Assembly: GCA_002205965.3 (NCBI GenBank)
Contig: NADL03000762.1
Span: 1-64,000 of the forward strand
Direction: 5' to 3'
DNA length: 64,000 nt
Source: Kappaphycus alvarezii
Lineage: Eukaryota > Rhodophyta > Florideophyceae > Gigartinales > Solieriaceae
The notes under the pieces are model-generated. The model was given only the letters and a program-made list of their open reading frames with translations, made no database searches and had not been told where the DNA came from. Of this stretch, positions 11,501 through 22,800 are shown one piece after another. Numbering within the stretch: the first letter of the stretch is position 1; each line of letters starts with the position of its first letter. The translations under genes and the position numbers were made by a program.

Positions 11501-13343
11501 AGGGTGAGGGTGTCCTGTACGACTATGCCATTCCAAAGCCAGCTCCATCTCCGTTTTCGTGCGACTCGCACGATTGTAATTTGATCCAAAGCATTGACAG
11601 CAAGTAAGTTCATTTCGAGTCGCGGTGCTGATATCCAAATTCGGATGTACTGTGCAAGGTACATGATAACTTTGGCTCCTACCTTGGGTTAGCAATGAAA
11701 GGCGATAAAGCCCGTCATTATCAATCTGATCGCCTTGACGTCTTCGTTTGTGCCACGAATTGATATGACACAAGTATTTACACATTCTCTCCCTGGAGGA
11801 TCCATTATGAACAAGATGTTCAGACGCCGAGTTAACAAACCAACGGAAAGTATGTTCGTCTGAAAGTGCGGAGCATGATATGCCTCCATGAAGAATCCGC
11901 CAACCAAAGGGATGAAAACTTGTCCCTTTCCCACCAAGACAGATAGTTCAGAGGCGGCTTGGACATCCTGAGGTTTAATCTTCTCGTAGTGAACAAATGA
12001 GCTCTTGGAGTGGAAGAAGTGATGTGAGCCCCCAGAATCAATCAACGCATCACATGACTTTGCAATCCCACATTTTGCAATTGCCGTCTTGAACTTGATC
12101 TGAGCCATGAAACCGTAGGGGTGACTCGAATTGGTTCCGTTGTTTCTTTGAAATTCTCCTTGATCTTGATAATTGGCTGGTGCTTGGTCCGGTACGTGAA
12201 CTGGCAACGCTGATCGACCTGGAGCAGATGAATTTTCGGTCCAATGTTGCCTTGGGAATGATGGTTGTTGCTCCACGTTTGGTGTTGATGATAGTGTTGG
12301 TTATTCTCATATGGATAATTTCCATAGCCTTGAGCATAAGAAAGTTCACCACCCCACGGCCACCACGAAGGTTATTTCGCCCGAATCCTCGACCTCGGCC
12401 TCGACCACGGCCACGACCTCTGCCTTTTAACTTGTCAGCGCGAAAATAGCCTTCCATTGAACGATGAACAGGACGTCCACAAACCCAACATGGATCGGAA
12501 TCACTGCGGCCATTGTTCTTGTTCACTCTTCCGCCTTGGACTCCGTGGCTTTGGTTCTTATTGCTTGCTTCTGCCGTAGAGGCCTTCGGAACGTGGATTC
12601 CACCATCAGATCCTTTGGCATTTCGACGTGAGATCACTGTGGCAATCGTCGTGATGAGTTCCTCGTAGAACAACTTGCTTGAGATCATTGCGATCGGAGC
12701 AAAGTGCTCAGGCAATGTTCGAATGAGCTTGGACGCCTTCTCTTCGTCTGGCACAGCCTTGTCGAGTGATGCGAGTTTGCTTAGAATTTCGTGGAACTTG
12801 TTCAAGTGCTCTTCCCAGCCCGATCCTTCCTTGTACTGCAGGCTCTCCATTCTTGGAGAAGATTGATGACTTTCTGCTCATTTGATGATATGTACAGGCG
12901 AGCTAGTGCATCCCAAAGATCTTTAGCTCCCTTCTCGTCGTCATCGATGATGGTGCTTGTCTGAGCCATTGGTCCGTTTGCCAAAGTCAGAATGATAGCC
13001 GTCTTGGCACGGATGTTTGCCTTGTTCCAACGAGAGAGTTGGCTTGTCGTAGCATTTTCGGGGTGCGGCTTGAGTCCGAGAAGGTCCAGGTCTTCCCTCT
13101 GAATGTAGGCCTTGAGTCGACGGCGCCACTGGATGAAGTCCTTGGTGCAGATCAGTCTTGGGAGCTTTCTAATCGAATCGCCCTCACTAGCCATGATCGG
13201 TGTTGGTCAGCGGGGATGCAGAGCACAGAGAGTATGGGAGTAGTTCCGCCAAAGGGAGGAGCTGTCAGTAATGATGACAACGGTTTTTTTTTGGGGGGAA
13301 GGAAGAAAGGAGCTGAGTTGTTGAAAACTCCGCGATGCTACCA

Positions 13344-13563
13344 TAAAGAGAATGATGGAGTTGGTGCTTCTCCGCACCCTCTCGTCGGCCCTCTGCCGTC
13401 TCACTTTATTGACCCTCCACGGTCTCACTCCGACCTGCGCGCCGGTGGCCCTCAGGGCTACTGTAATCACTGTAATTAATGGTCCCTATAGCCGGACCCG
13501 GCTTTGCCCCTCTGTGGGCAGAATCTCAACAAAGCTAACGCCGCACAGGAGTGGTCCCTAACA
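13344..13563 (-). repeat. Copia A 5' LTR
   Basis: 220 bp partner of 7848-8067. It is followed inwards by a TGG-initiated primer binding site and outwards by the ACGTC target duplication. Confidence 0.93.
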
Positions 13564-14099
13564 ACGTCTGTAGTGCAGTCTATTCCATTCGCGAATGCCT
13601 TGCAGTACTGCGCGCAGTAACTTGTCAGCATTGAAAGTAAAATCAAAAAAGATTTGTTTTAATTTTGAAAAGCCATTAGAAAACGCGGGCCAATTAACTT
13701 TTTTTCTAAAACTTACGTTGTATTGCGACGCATGTGGTGCTGAATCTGCAAATGACGCTTGTGACGAATCACTAGCCTCGGGCGTCACCGTGATTGGAGG
13801 AAATAGTGGTGAAGAATCGAGAGAGCTTTTGAGATCAAGTGGATGGGGGAGAAGCCGTAGGGAGGACGAAGAGGACGTGGGTTGCGATGTTGGGGCCCAA
13901 TTGCTATAGGCAGTGAGGAAACGTCCGGTGCACCTTGAGACATGGAAAAGCAAGAGGTTGAGCAAGGGGAAGGGGATATAGGAGAGGCAGAGGTCGAAGG
14001 GTTATTGATTATGCTTGCAAGGGATGAAAACGAAGCTCCACTCAATGCCAAGGTGTAATTCTGGAAAGGGGATTCTTTATCTGCGTCTTAAAACATGTA

Positions 14100-17000
14100 G
14101 GACGGCTCCTTTGAATGTCTTCTAAGGCAAATATGAAGTTGGAGTTGGAGGAAAAAGCCTCTCGCAGACTCATTTTCGGGTTGATATTTTGTTGATGAAT
14201 GACCTCAAGAAGCGGTTATTGGAGTGGTTCAATGCATTTCTACGACTAAAGAAGACCATGGAGAGGTCGTAACAATTGAATTTGACTCTGTTAGCTTGTA
14301 TAGGTATGTGGCTCTCTTTCGTTTATCTCATACAATAGTATTTTCAATTGAGAAGACCATCTAAATATTATGAATGTCTGGAAGTACCCTAATGCCCTTA
14401 GATCGTATAAAAACAATAAAATCGAATATAGTAGCACATTTCTCAACTAAAAGAGGTACAAGCGGCAACGACAGATAGATTTCACAGCGAGATCAAACAC
14501 AGCTCCTAACCGAGTTTGAACCGTTTTCATTCAGGGAAACGAGATAGATACCATTCATTTCTTTGCATTTACAGAAAACGTTGGATGATAAAATATACGG
14601 AACTAGAGGGTTGAACAATCAGGTGAGAACCATAATCAACCGTAAGGCAGATAGGCAAGGGCACTCTGTGGAAGCTTTTACATGTAAGTTACTTAGAATA
14701 AATCTGAGGAAATTATTTAGGAGATGTAGAGAGCATCATGAGGAGAGTATCAGAAAACTTTTGGAGCAGCTTTTGGAAGTTAGGGGCAGGAATCAAAGAT
14801 ATGTTGAATTATAAATGTGGGTAGGGGCTATGGAAAGGAATCGTTCTTGATGTTTTTGATGGAGGTTTTGCCTTTTTCCGCTTTCTTGTCGGATCAGGTT
14901 CTGCCTTGTAACTCATTAGCGGGAAAAGTCTTTTTTGAACCAAAACAAAATTCTGTTGAGAAATAAGCTGATAAAGTGACTTATTCGGATGTTGCAGAAA
15001 CTTTCAGGCCTTCAAACGCGACTCTTGGGCATTTGAATGATCCGGTAAATTATGAACAGTCCCTATGGATGGTACGACTAGTAAATCAACGCATGTGAGT
15101 GATGCAGGTGCTAAAAACACTGCTATTGATTATCTTCTAGAGTGGAATTCTGATTCTGCGTGCCTTGACAGAAGGAAGGAGTTGTTATGATAGTTAGCAA
15201 GCATCGAAAGAAAAGGTTTAGCAAAGGAGTAAGGTTTAAGTACGCAGTCCCACCCGCTCTCAAAGGTATTTTGAACACTTAGATAGCAATTCACAAGGAA
15301 GGCTTCAATCTGGAAAACACATTTTCAGCGAATCAGATCATGGAAAAGGGATTGAAAAAGCTTCATTGAGTGGTAGAAGAGAAGATAGGTAATGCGATGT
15401 TCAAAATTTAGGGTAAAGATTCGCAGAATCGCTCAATTTCCCACAATTCCGAATAATTGGAACATGTCCTCGAGCCTTTATGAATTCATTTTCGACCACC
15501 AGCGTGGCGCTTGGCATAAGGGAAACAGATGAGGGTGAAACGATGAAGACAGAATGGTTTGGTATTTTGAAAAGGAGATAGTTTAGCTCAAAAGTGTCCA
15601 CTGAAGCAATGAAAGTTAGCACAGATAATTAACTGGTTGTTCTAAATGCTCCTTGGAACACAATTCTAACGAAGAATATCTTAGATATTATAATTATAGC
15701 GATGAAAACATATAAGTACGTTGTGTGCTCCCTAGATGAGGTATCAGTTTTGGAAATTCCTTTTTTACGGGTTTGAAAGGCGAGTCAACTTTAGAATGCT
15801 TTGAAGTTGAGGGATTAATTCTCGCGGTCGTTGATAACATGAAAATTGTTTTTAAGCTCATCTAGTTCAACTCTGCAGCTTTAAACTCCCTATTTGGCAT
15901 TCTGTAATTTCAAAGATAAAAATTCATTAAATGCGTACCTATTTGTCACATAGGACAGTTTATTCACCAGAAAACTGTTATTCGGTTGTAACAGAGACCA
16001 AGACACTGTATACTTTGCTCATAAGGGTACTTACAGCTGTTCGGGAAGTTTGTTACAACTCAATTATGTCCTTGGTAGAACCATTTATTGAGTAGGCGTA
16101 TATGGATTAAATTTCCTTTCCACCTTTCGTATAAGATGAGAGCAGAGAACAGCTGAAGACTATATATAAGTTCTGGTATATCATAGACTCGCACATTTAC
16201 GAAATTGCCTGCTTCCTTCCCTTCAAACTCTTCAAACATGCCGCCCATACTTTTTACTCGAAGACCAAAGAGAGCGCTGATGGCGCGACGCAGCAAAGAG
16301 CAATTTTGCAAAGCTCAACTTCTCACTTTGAATGGAAGAAAAGTTTGGCCTCTCAGATAATCAAGACTCTATCCATTAATGGTTTTGGGAGATTGGGAAT
16401 GATTGAACGCTAAGGCTCGATCAAGACCGATCAACGCTTTGGACCTATTGAGGCTTACCTCGCAGCTCTCAACAAATTTCAGGCTCTTGTAGACTTGTTT
16501 GACGTAGCGCAGGAGTTGCACAGATTTTCCTCTAATCTGCAGCTGGAAAACTGGTCAATATGAAAGCAAAAGTTTAACCGCGGCTATAGAGACAACAGAT
16601 CTTGAAGCGAAGCGCTTAAATGGACCTACTCATATTTAGAAGCGAAACATGCTACAATTTTTAATTCAACCAAGGCTGTTGAACTTCGTCTTTCAGTTCT
16701 TGGTCATCAGATTGGACAGTAGCCTTTAAAAAATTACGCGTTTTGTTGGCATCGTAGTCAGGGTTGCAGAGGCCGTAGGCCAACCTGCAAATTCAAAGAT
16801 ATTTTTGGTACATTTCTGCTTTAAAGTTCCACCGGGATACCGCAGAAGGTGTTAACATATATAGCATAGCAGTTTGTTTCTAGAGACAAGGAAACTCCCG
16901 GCGAGGGCTCCACCTTCGTCAAGTGGTTATGGTTCTGGCAACTCTGTGGCCATTACTGCTACAATAAATATGGGTGTAAACGAGTCAACCGCTAGGGTCT

Positions 17001-18360
17001 ATCAAGAGGATGTCCTACGGGATGGACAAAATGAACAAGAGGTGCTGTCAAATAAAGTTCCAGACAAAACTGATCCAAGACCAAGATCCAGCATTGTGTC
17101 GGAAAGGTCTTCTCGCAGAAAATCGGAGGTACTGCAGGCGAAACGTTCAGAAGGTCGAAGAAGGCCAGCAGTAGCCTAGATGAAAAGAAATTTGAGCAGT
17201 AAATGGAGTTACTGTTTGTCCGCTGGTTCAGCTATAACATTAATCATGAAACTTGTAGAGTGTCTTCAGTGCCATAGGTTTGGTTTTTGATATCTGCACT
17301 AATATTTAATCGTTTAGTGTCAAATTAAAAAGATAAATCTTTACCCATTACTTATCTTGAGTGTACACCGACTGTGACCGACTGACTGACTATTAAGGTA
17401 AGAACTAACTGGATAGACCAAATCGGTCACTTGCAGAGGGACCCGCGATGTGATTGCCACAGCCACCGACGACCACAAAGTGCAACTGATAAGGTGATAG
17501 ATGCGTTTGCGAATCGTAGCGTCCGAGATGTAGCAATTCTTGGCTACATGGAGACTTCAAGAAGGTATCCCAGATTGCATATATTACTTCAGTTTGTGCC
17601 TCACTCTAAACCTTCTCTAGTTCTAATTTTTCAAATTTAATGTGTGATAAATCTCAAATTAAAATACAGTATTAGGAATGTGAAGACACAACTCTTACTT
17701 TAATATTATTTACAATAACTGTAGCGATTAAAATACTTTTTTGGGAGATAATAGAATTTTACTAAAAACCAGACTATGGAAATATAGGATTATAGTAGCT
17801 AGATTCTTTCTGCCTTCAGCGATACATAACTGCGGCTAGAGAATCTCAGATGTGGGGAAACCATTCCTGTCAGGGGGGCAAAAAGCACACTGAATCTAGA
17901 ATAAAATATATGAAAAGCCAAAGAAAGCCGTGTGGTTTCAATAAGATCCCAGCCGATGAGAATATTATTTTTGAGTTTCTAGGATGTTAATTATGATGTT
18001 CTGGATGAGCTCTTACTGAGGTCATGATTTTTTAGGGAGCAAATCCCACCAAATTCCGGGGAAATGGTTTATAGTTTGTGCCCCAGCACGTGGCTAATTT
18101 TATTCGAAATAGCTTCCCAGATAAATAATTTGGCAAAAAAAATTTGTAAAAGGACCTCCAGCATCGAATGCAAGAATTAAAGTTCAACCTGTTTAAGTTT
18201 TAGCTTTCCACCACTTTTTTTCAGAGGCTTACAATTTGTAAGTTCTATTCGACCTGTACGTTCACGGAATTTTATTGAAATATTTAGAACTTGACGACGG
18301 TAAGACTGCGTTTAGTAAGAAATTATCAGGTTGCAGAATATTCTTGAATATTTTCACGTT
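14100..18360. other. Gene-free spacer with weak coding-like traces
   Basis: No recognisable gene. Short helical, charged open stretches occur on the plus strand (for example 14563-14814 and the run ending at 17179) and on the minus strand (16060-16311), with stops between them. They could be remnants of an old gene or element, but no family motif is visible. Confidence 0.4.
17340..17545 (-). repeat. Dispersed coding-like repeat, copy 1
   Basis: Similar by eye to 60045-60225. Read on the minus strand, both copies give an ATIR..IY...SC.L.S.VA.AITSR.PL.V peptide pattern, and many differences fall at third codon positions. Flanking sequence (GAGTGTACAC and AACTAACTGGAT on the plus strand) is also shared. 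The family is unknown. Confidence 0.5.
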
Positions 18361-18649
18361 GACTACGTAAATTTGAGGTACATTACTTCAGATTGTCTCC
18401 ATCTCCTACCAAAATATGATGGTAACAGTAAATCTGGATGTTCCCGAAATGCACCCAACTTGCAGATAATAATCACCCCGACACCATCCAAGCGCTGAAC
18501 TTCCCCTACCCTACACCTTCCCACCTTATTACAGCGCTCCCTCAGCCTTCGCTCCCGTTTCCTCGATGTTTTCTTGAGGAGTCCATCATATGGACTGTAA
18601 GATGAATATTTCGTTACACAAATGCCGGGTTGTACCGCATGCCATCCCG

Positions 18650-19385
18650 CTAATTTCATCTATTGTTCCAGACCAAGCTTACTCCCGATGCAAGTGGTAC
18701 CGGACTCACGTGTTCACCCAACTCGTCAAATGAATATCCCGCGACGATCTCACCGATGAACTCTTCCCCCTATTTGCCGCCGCCAAACTCCTCCCCATGC
18801 AGCTCTTCAAAGATACACCCATATCTATCGGGACTGTTCTCCACCACATGGTTACAAATAATCTTCTACCCTACGCAATTAATGACACAAGAGAATTTTC
18901 GCCCGATACCAAACAAAAAATTGGATTAGGGCCAGTATGGATGCTGTTGTGCACAATACTCGGAAACTCATCATTGAAAACTCCAGACTGAGTTGCCACT
19001 GTTTCTATGCGATATCCCCTCGCTGAAAGGCGATCTCGCCGCCATAATTATACATTTGGCCTCTGATCAAGCCTTCCGCTCGATACTGATCCCACCGCAT
19101 ATCCAGGCTGGCTGACCACCCATGCTCCACTGCTCCCGGTTCCTTTATTTTACAAGGCGAGTCATCCATTTGATCCTTTCTCATTACAATACCCTGCTAC
19201 CTTCCATCCTTTGACCTTGACCCCTACACAGGCAACGCTATGGTTGCTTCACCCAGTCGGATCTTGCAGACTCCAAGGCCTACCTCTCCGCGATCGACCT
19301 ATCAACCCAGCTGACATACTGGGTACCAAAGTGCATGGATACCTTGCACAGCTGTTTTCTTTTATTCGATAGTGAGTGGGTTCTT
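18650..19385 (+). pseudogene. Coding-like relic, unrecognised
   Basis: This stretch is less AT-rich than its surroundings and holds long open segments on the plus strand. One runs from about 18797 (MQLFKDTPISIGTVLHHMV) to 18991. Another, in the same frame, runs from about 19085 to 19373 with no ATG (DPTAYPGWLTTHAPLLPVPL onwards). They are separated by stops. The composition looks protein-like, but I see no domain. It may be a decayed gene or exons of a spliced gene. Confidence 0.3.
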
Positions 19386-19839
19386 AGCGTAACACTTTAG
19401 AAAAATATTCTCGTGCATCACAGCCAAGCTGTTTGGATTTAAGTTACTCCCTGAAGTTTTTTTCCGAGCTGTACTTGGAGCTGAGCTCAAAATTCCTCCG
19501 CACTCCTTTCACCTCAGTTATGGTAGTAAACCTCATTTCTTATTCAGCTACAGTAATCTTCTCAAATTTCATTTGCGATAGTCTTGCGACTTGCGAACAG
19601 CGTACGTTTCGATACCTTCTTCCCTTCAACAATAAACGACCGAATCCTTTCCTCAACAGGCTACTCCATCAAACAGTTAAGAAACGAAGCAACGTTTTTC
19701 GGTCGAATCCACCACCGAAGCCTTACAAAACGCGCGCATCTTGGCAACTGCAAAACCCTACTGCCGTTTCCTCTCGCCAACAGGGCCGACACTGGAATAT
19801 TTAGTCTAATCATCTTTCGGGATGCGGGAGAAAATGATG

Positions 19840-22800
19840 CTTGACGTTCTTCGTCCCTTCTTTTTTTTCTTTTTTCCTCTTGTAGAACAAAATAAGTTGA
19901 ATTTGTCGGAACGATGTTATAACTGTTATTCGACACTTGAAATGCGAAATGACCTGTTTAGTTTTTGGATAGCTTGGAAAGATAACCTGAATGGTGTTTT
20001 TCAATAACCAAAGGGAGATAGAGCTGCTTTCTTACAGTATGGGCATCTCTTGGAAGCTTTATAAGCTGTTCAGGCTGCAGATAAGAAGGAAAGGTAAGCA
20101 CGGTTGCTTCAAACACCAAGGAATTTTTCACCTGGTTTTTTGTCCAAAAGGTTTAGCCTGGTCTGCCCAGAAAACTTTAAGACCTCAACTGATCCGGCTT
20201 GAGTATTTCACTCTCCTTTCCTCTCCTTGTCCATGACGATTAACCTCTTCGAGTGAGTAATCTGATTTCTCTAAGACGAGACACCACTTAAAATTATTTT
20301 GAATGATGCGGCATTCGCAAGCTGCCGAGGTGACGGCTCTGTTTGCAGTACCTCTGATCGACTTTTAAATCTTATGAGATCTTCAATTGTTGATACAAAC
20401 AATGGGAGACAAAACGGGTATCTAAAGCGCTCCTAACGTATAAATAACAATTTCAGCAATAATCAAAACTCTTTTTTTGGAAATTGTGAACTGGCTTATA
20501 CGGCAAAAAAAATCAATTAGTAAAAATTGAAAAAGTTTTAGTCATTTCATACTGCTTATAAATCTCTTACGCATCGCTGCGAACAAACAGAATGCTCATA
20601 TATTCTTTACTGCCCATTAAATCCCGGCCATTCAAAATCAGTTGTATTGTTATTGGGACAGCTTTGAAGCTATCAGTAACAGTGCTTCTTCAACAATAAG
20701 CACTTAAAGACATCAGGGAGTATCTCGCTCCCCAGCGAGTGACAATTTGCGGGCCCTGTGGACTGTGATTTTTTGTTTTTATCCTTAAATAGATTTTTTC
20801 CCATTTGCCTATCAAGAATCGTTCTGCACATTGACGGAATTTGTTAGGTCAACGAAACACCGGTACAAGGTCGATTCATAGTTGATATATTACCAAATGT
20901 TTATTCCTCTGACTGAAGGCGATAATAGACTTTCTTTCGGTGATTCGCATGCCCTTTATTTTCCTTTCTGTAACATGGCAGCAATACGGACCTAGAAGTC
21001 CTACTGTAATAAAGTAGTGAAAGCGAGTTAGTAAGGTAGCCAAATTGAGAGGCTGAACAATGGACAATCGAAGACAGCTGAGACAAAAACGTTTGTATTT
21101 CTGATTTTTTTTCTTCCTTAGATATATTCAAAATTTAACTACTGAACCTTTCGGACGGAACTCCATGACAGCGATCAAGACGATTGCAATCAAAGTATGC
21201 CTTTTTTATAAGTTCTCTTTTGTAAGTACTGCAGATTTGCCTTGTCCTGTGGGCGCTGTTTTGGTGCTTGGGGAAGCAAAATTTCTTCTGATACTTCGCT
21301 CGACCTGTGCAGGTGACATTAATAGCATTAGAAAGGGGGCGATATATGGTTCTTGTTCAGTAGATGCCTTCTGTTCTTCTTACGAATACTTTGGTTGGCG
21401 GTTCCCGAATGAAAATGGAGGGGCGTCGGGAAGGATGAGGAAGGTCTTCTTGTGTTTTCGGGACTTCAAACGGGGTATCAATGCTATCCTTGGTACTGCC
21501 GGCAAATCGAGTGGCAGATAGAGTGGCCATAAAGCTGCAGGATGTCTGAGGGTTGTGGACTAGATGTCCTGGGTTCCTCCACATGGATTCCAGTGGATGT
21601 ACTCGGCTCAACCCCTAACTTGATCATGGTAAACTCCTTACATTTTTATAATTCTTCTGCATTGTATTTGCTCGGAGATGAGGCGGTCCCTGGAAGTCTT
21701 TTTTCGTGACTGGGCTTTATTCGAAAATAATCAGAGTAAAAAACGACAAGTTAGTCTCTGCTTGCAATCGAACAGAAAATAAAATCTAATAGAGATTTAA
21801 AGTTACTGTGGGAATGGAAGAACTCCTTGTACCTAAAAATGAATTTGAGATGCTACCGGATTTGAAAAGTAGAGCTTACAAAAGTTCATTAATGGTTGAA
21901 TTGTCGGTAGATGCTTCGGGTAGACAGGCTCGAGCTTGAGGCAATTAATTTTTTACATAGAAAAAGTACTCAACTGCAGCAGAGGTAAATAGTAATCAAA
22001 CAGTACTTAATTCAAAGGTATTCTGGAAAAGCCACCCTAAGAGTATCAAACTACAAGCTCAAACTACAAGTTTCTTAAGGTTTCCATAGCAACATACAGT
22101 GATACTGAGAGCACTGAACATCATGGAAAAGTTCCATTGGTCCAATTGGCGAGTAGGCAGAAATTAATTGCTCATTGGTTAGTCCAGAAAAGTTTCGAGA
22201 ACCACGCGAGATCGCCGTGATGGCCTCCTCTCATTTTCGTGATACATATGTTTTGCACTTTCGTATGGTTACAGCGTACAAGTTCTCTTGATTTCCGTGT
22301 GTAGTGTTAAGCACTTGGTAATGTTTACTTGCAAGATACTGTCGGGTTGTTTTAGGAGATTTCTATGCATAATACGTAAGCGGATAGAATACGGAAATAC
22401 CACCAAATTTATACTCATTAGTCTAGTTATACTTAATATTGGGAACGAGCATCGGACTGAACAAAATGGAGGATCAAATCTTTTCAAAACAGGCTCAAAT
22501 AAATATTTCTGGTCTTTTGGTTTCTATTATGTCTAGTTAAAGTTTTCAAGTGACATGAGATGAGTCCAATACTGTTCTTTTATCATTTCTTTTATTGTAT
22601 TATACTGTAGAGTCCATTCACAGACCAAATAGACCGTGTTCGACTGTTAGCGGAAATTTTATGTATGTGTCCAGGTTTTGCGCTAAATAGATGTTCCAAT
22701 TTCGTGATTGCGTCAAATCTACGGTTCGTTCAATTCAATTTTTAAATGTTTGTATTAGTTATGTTTTTAATTTTTGAGCATACAACAGAGAACAGCACTA

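Larger units (their letters stand above)
7848..13563 (-). mobile_element. Ty1/Copia retrotransposon (Copia A), young, with both LTRs and TSD
   Basis: The 220-bp LTRs at 7848-8067 and 13344-13563 differ at only two positions by eye, and the flanking 5-bp target duplication ACGTC (7843-7847 and 13564-13568) is exact. On the minus strand, TGG of a primer binding site (TGGTAGCATCGCGG) directly follows the 5' LTR. A purine tract (GAGGAGGGG) directly precedes the 3' LTR, which begins TGTTAGGG. Parts in Copia order are: gag with a UBN2-like start and a CWVCG cysteine motif (about 13.2-12.0 kb), protease (DSGGSHHFF), integrase (about 11.6-10.6 kb), reverse transcriptase (about 10.5-9.5 kb), and RNase H (DSDWAGDKDTRKSTTGY, about 9.4-8.9 kb). 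The coding frame appears broken in about ten places, more than LTR identity of about 99% would predict, so part of this is probably sequencing error. Confidence 0.95.
7783..14051 (-). pseudogene. Small Ser/Pro-rich ORF interrupted by the Copia A insertion
   Basis: The family is not recognised. The 5' part runs from an ATG at 14051 (MALSGASFSSLASII) through a Ser/Pro-rich region into FRKKVNWPAFSNGFSKLKQ and KLLRAVLQGIREWNRLHYRR, ending at the Copia insertion point (13564-13568). The 3' part resumes at 7842 in the same frame across the duplicated ACGTC (ACSPMHLFCTV...) and stops at 7783. Without the element the frame would stay open for about 180 codons. One frame change lies upstream at GGGGCCC (13892-13898), where one missing base restores continuity, as in the other host genes. 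The Copia LTRs are nearly identical, so the disruption is recent and could be polymorphic. It may be a real gene or part of an older repeat; I cannot tell which. Confidence 0.45.
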
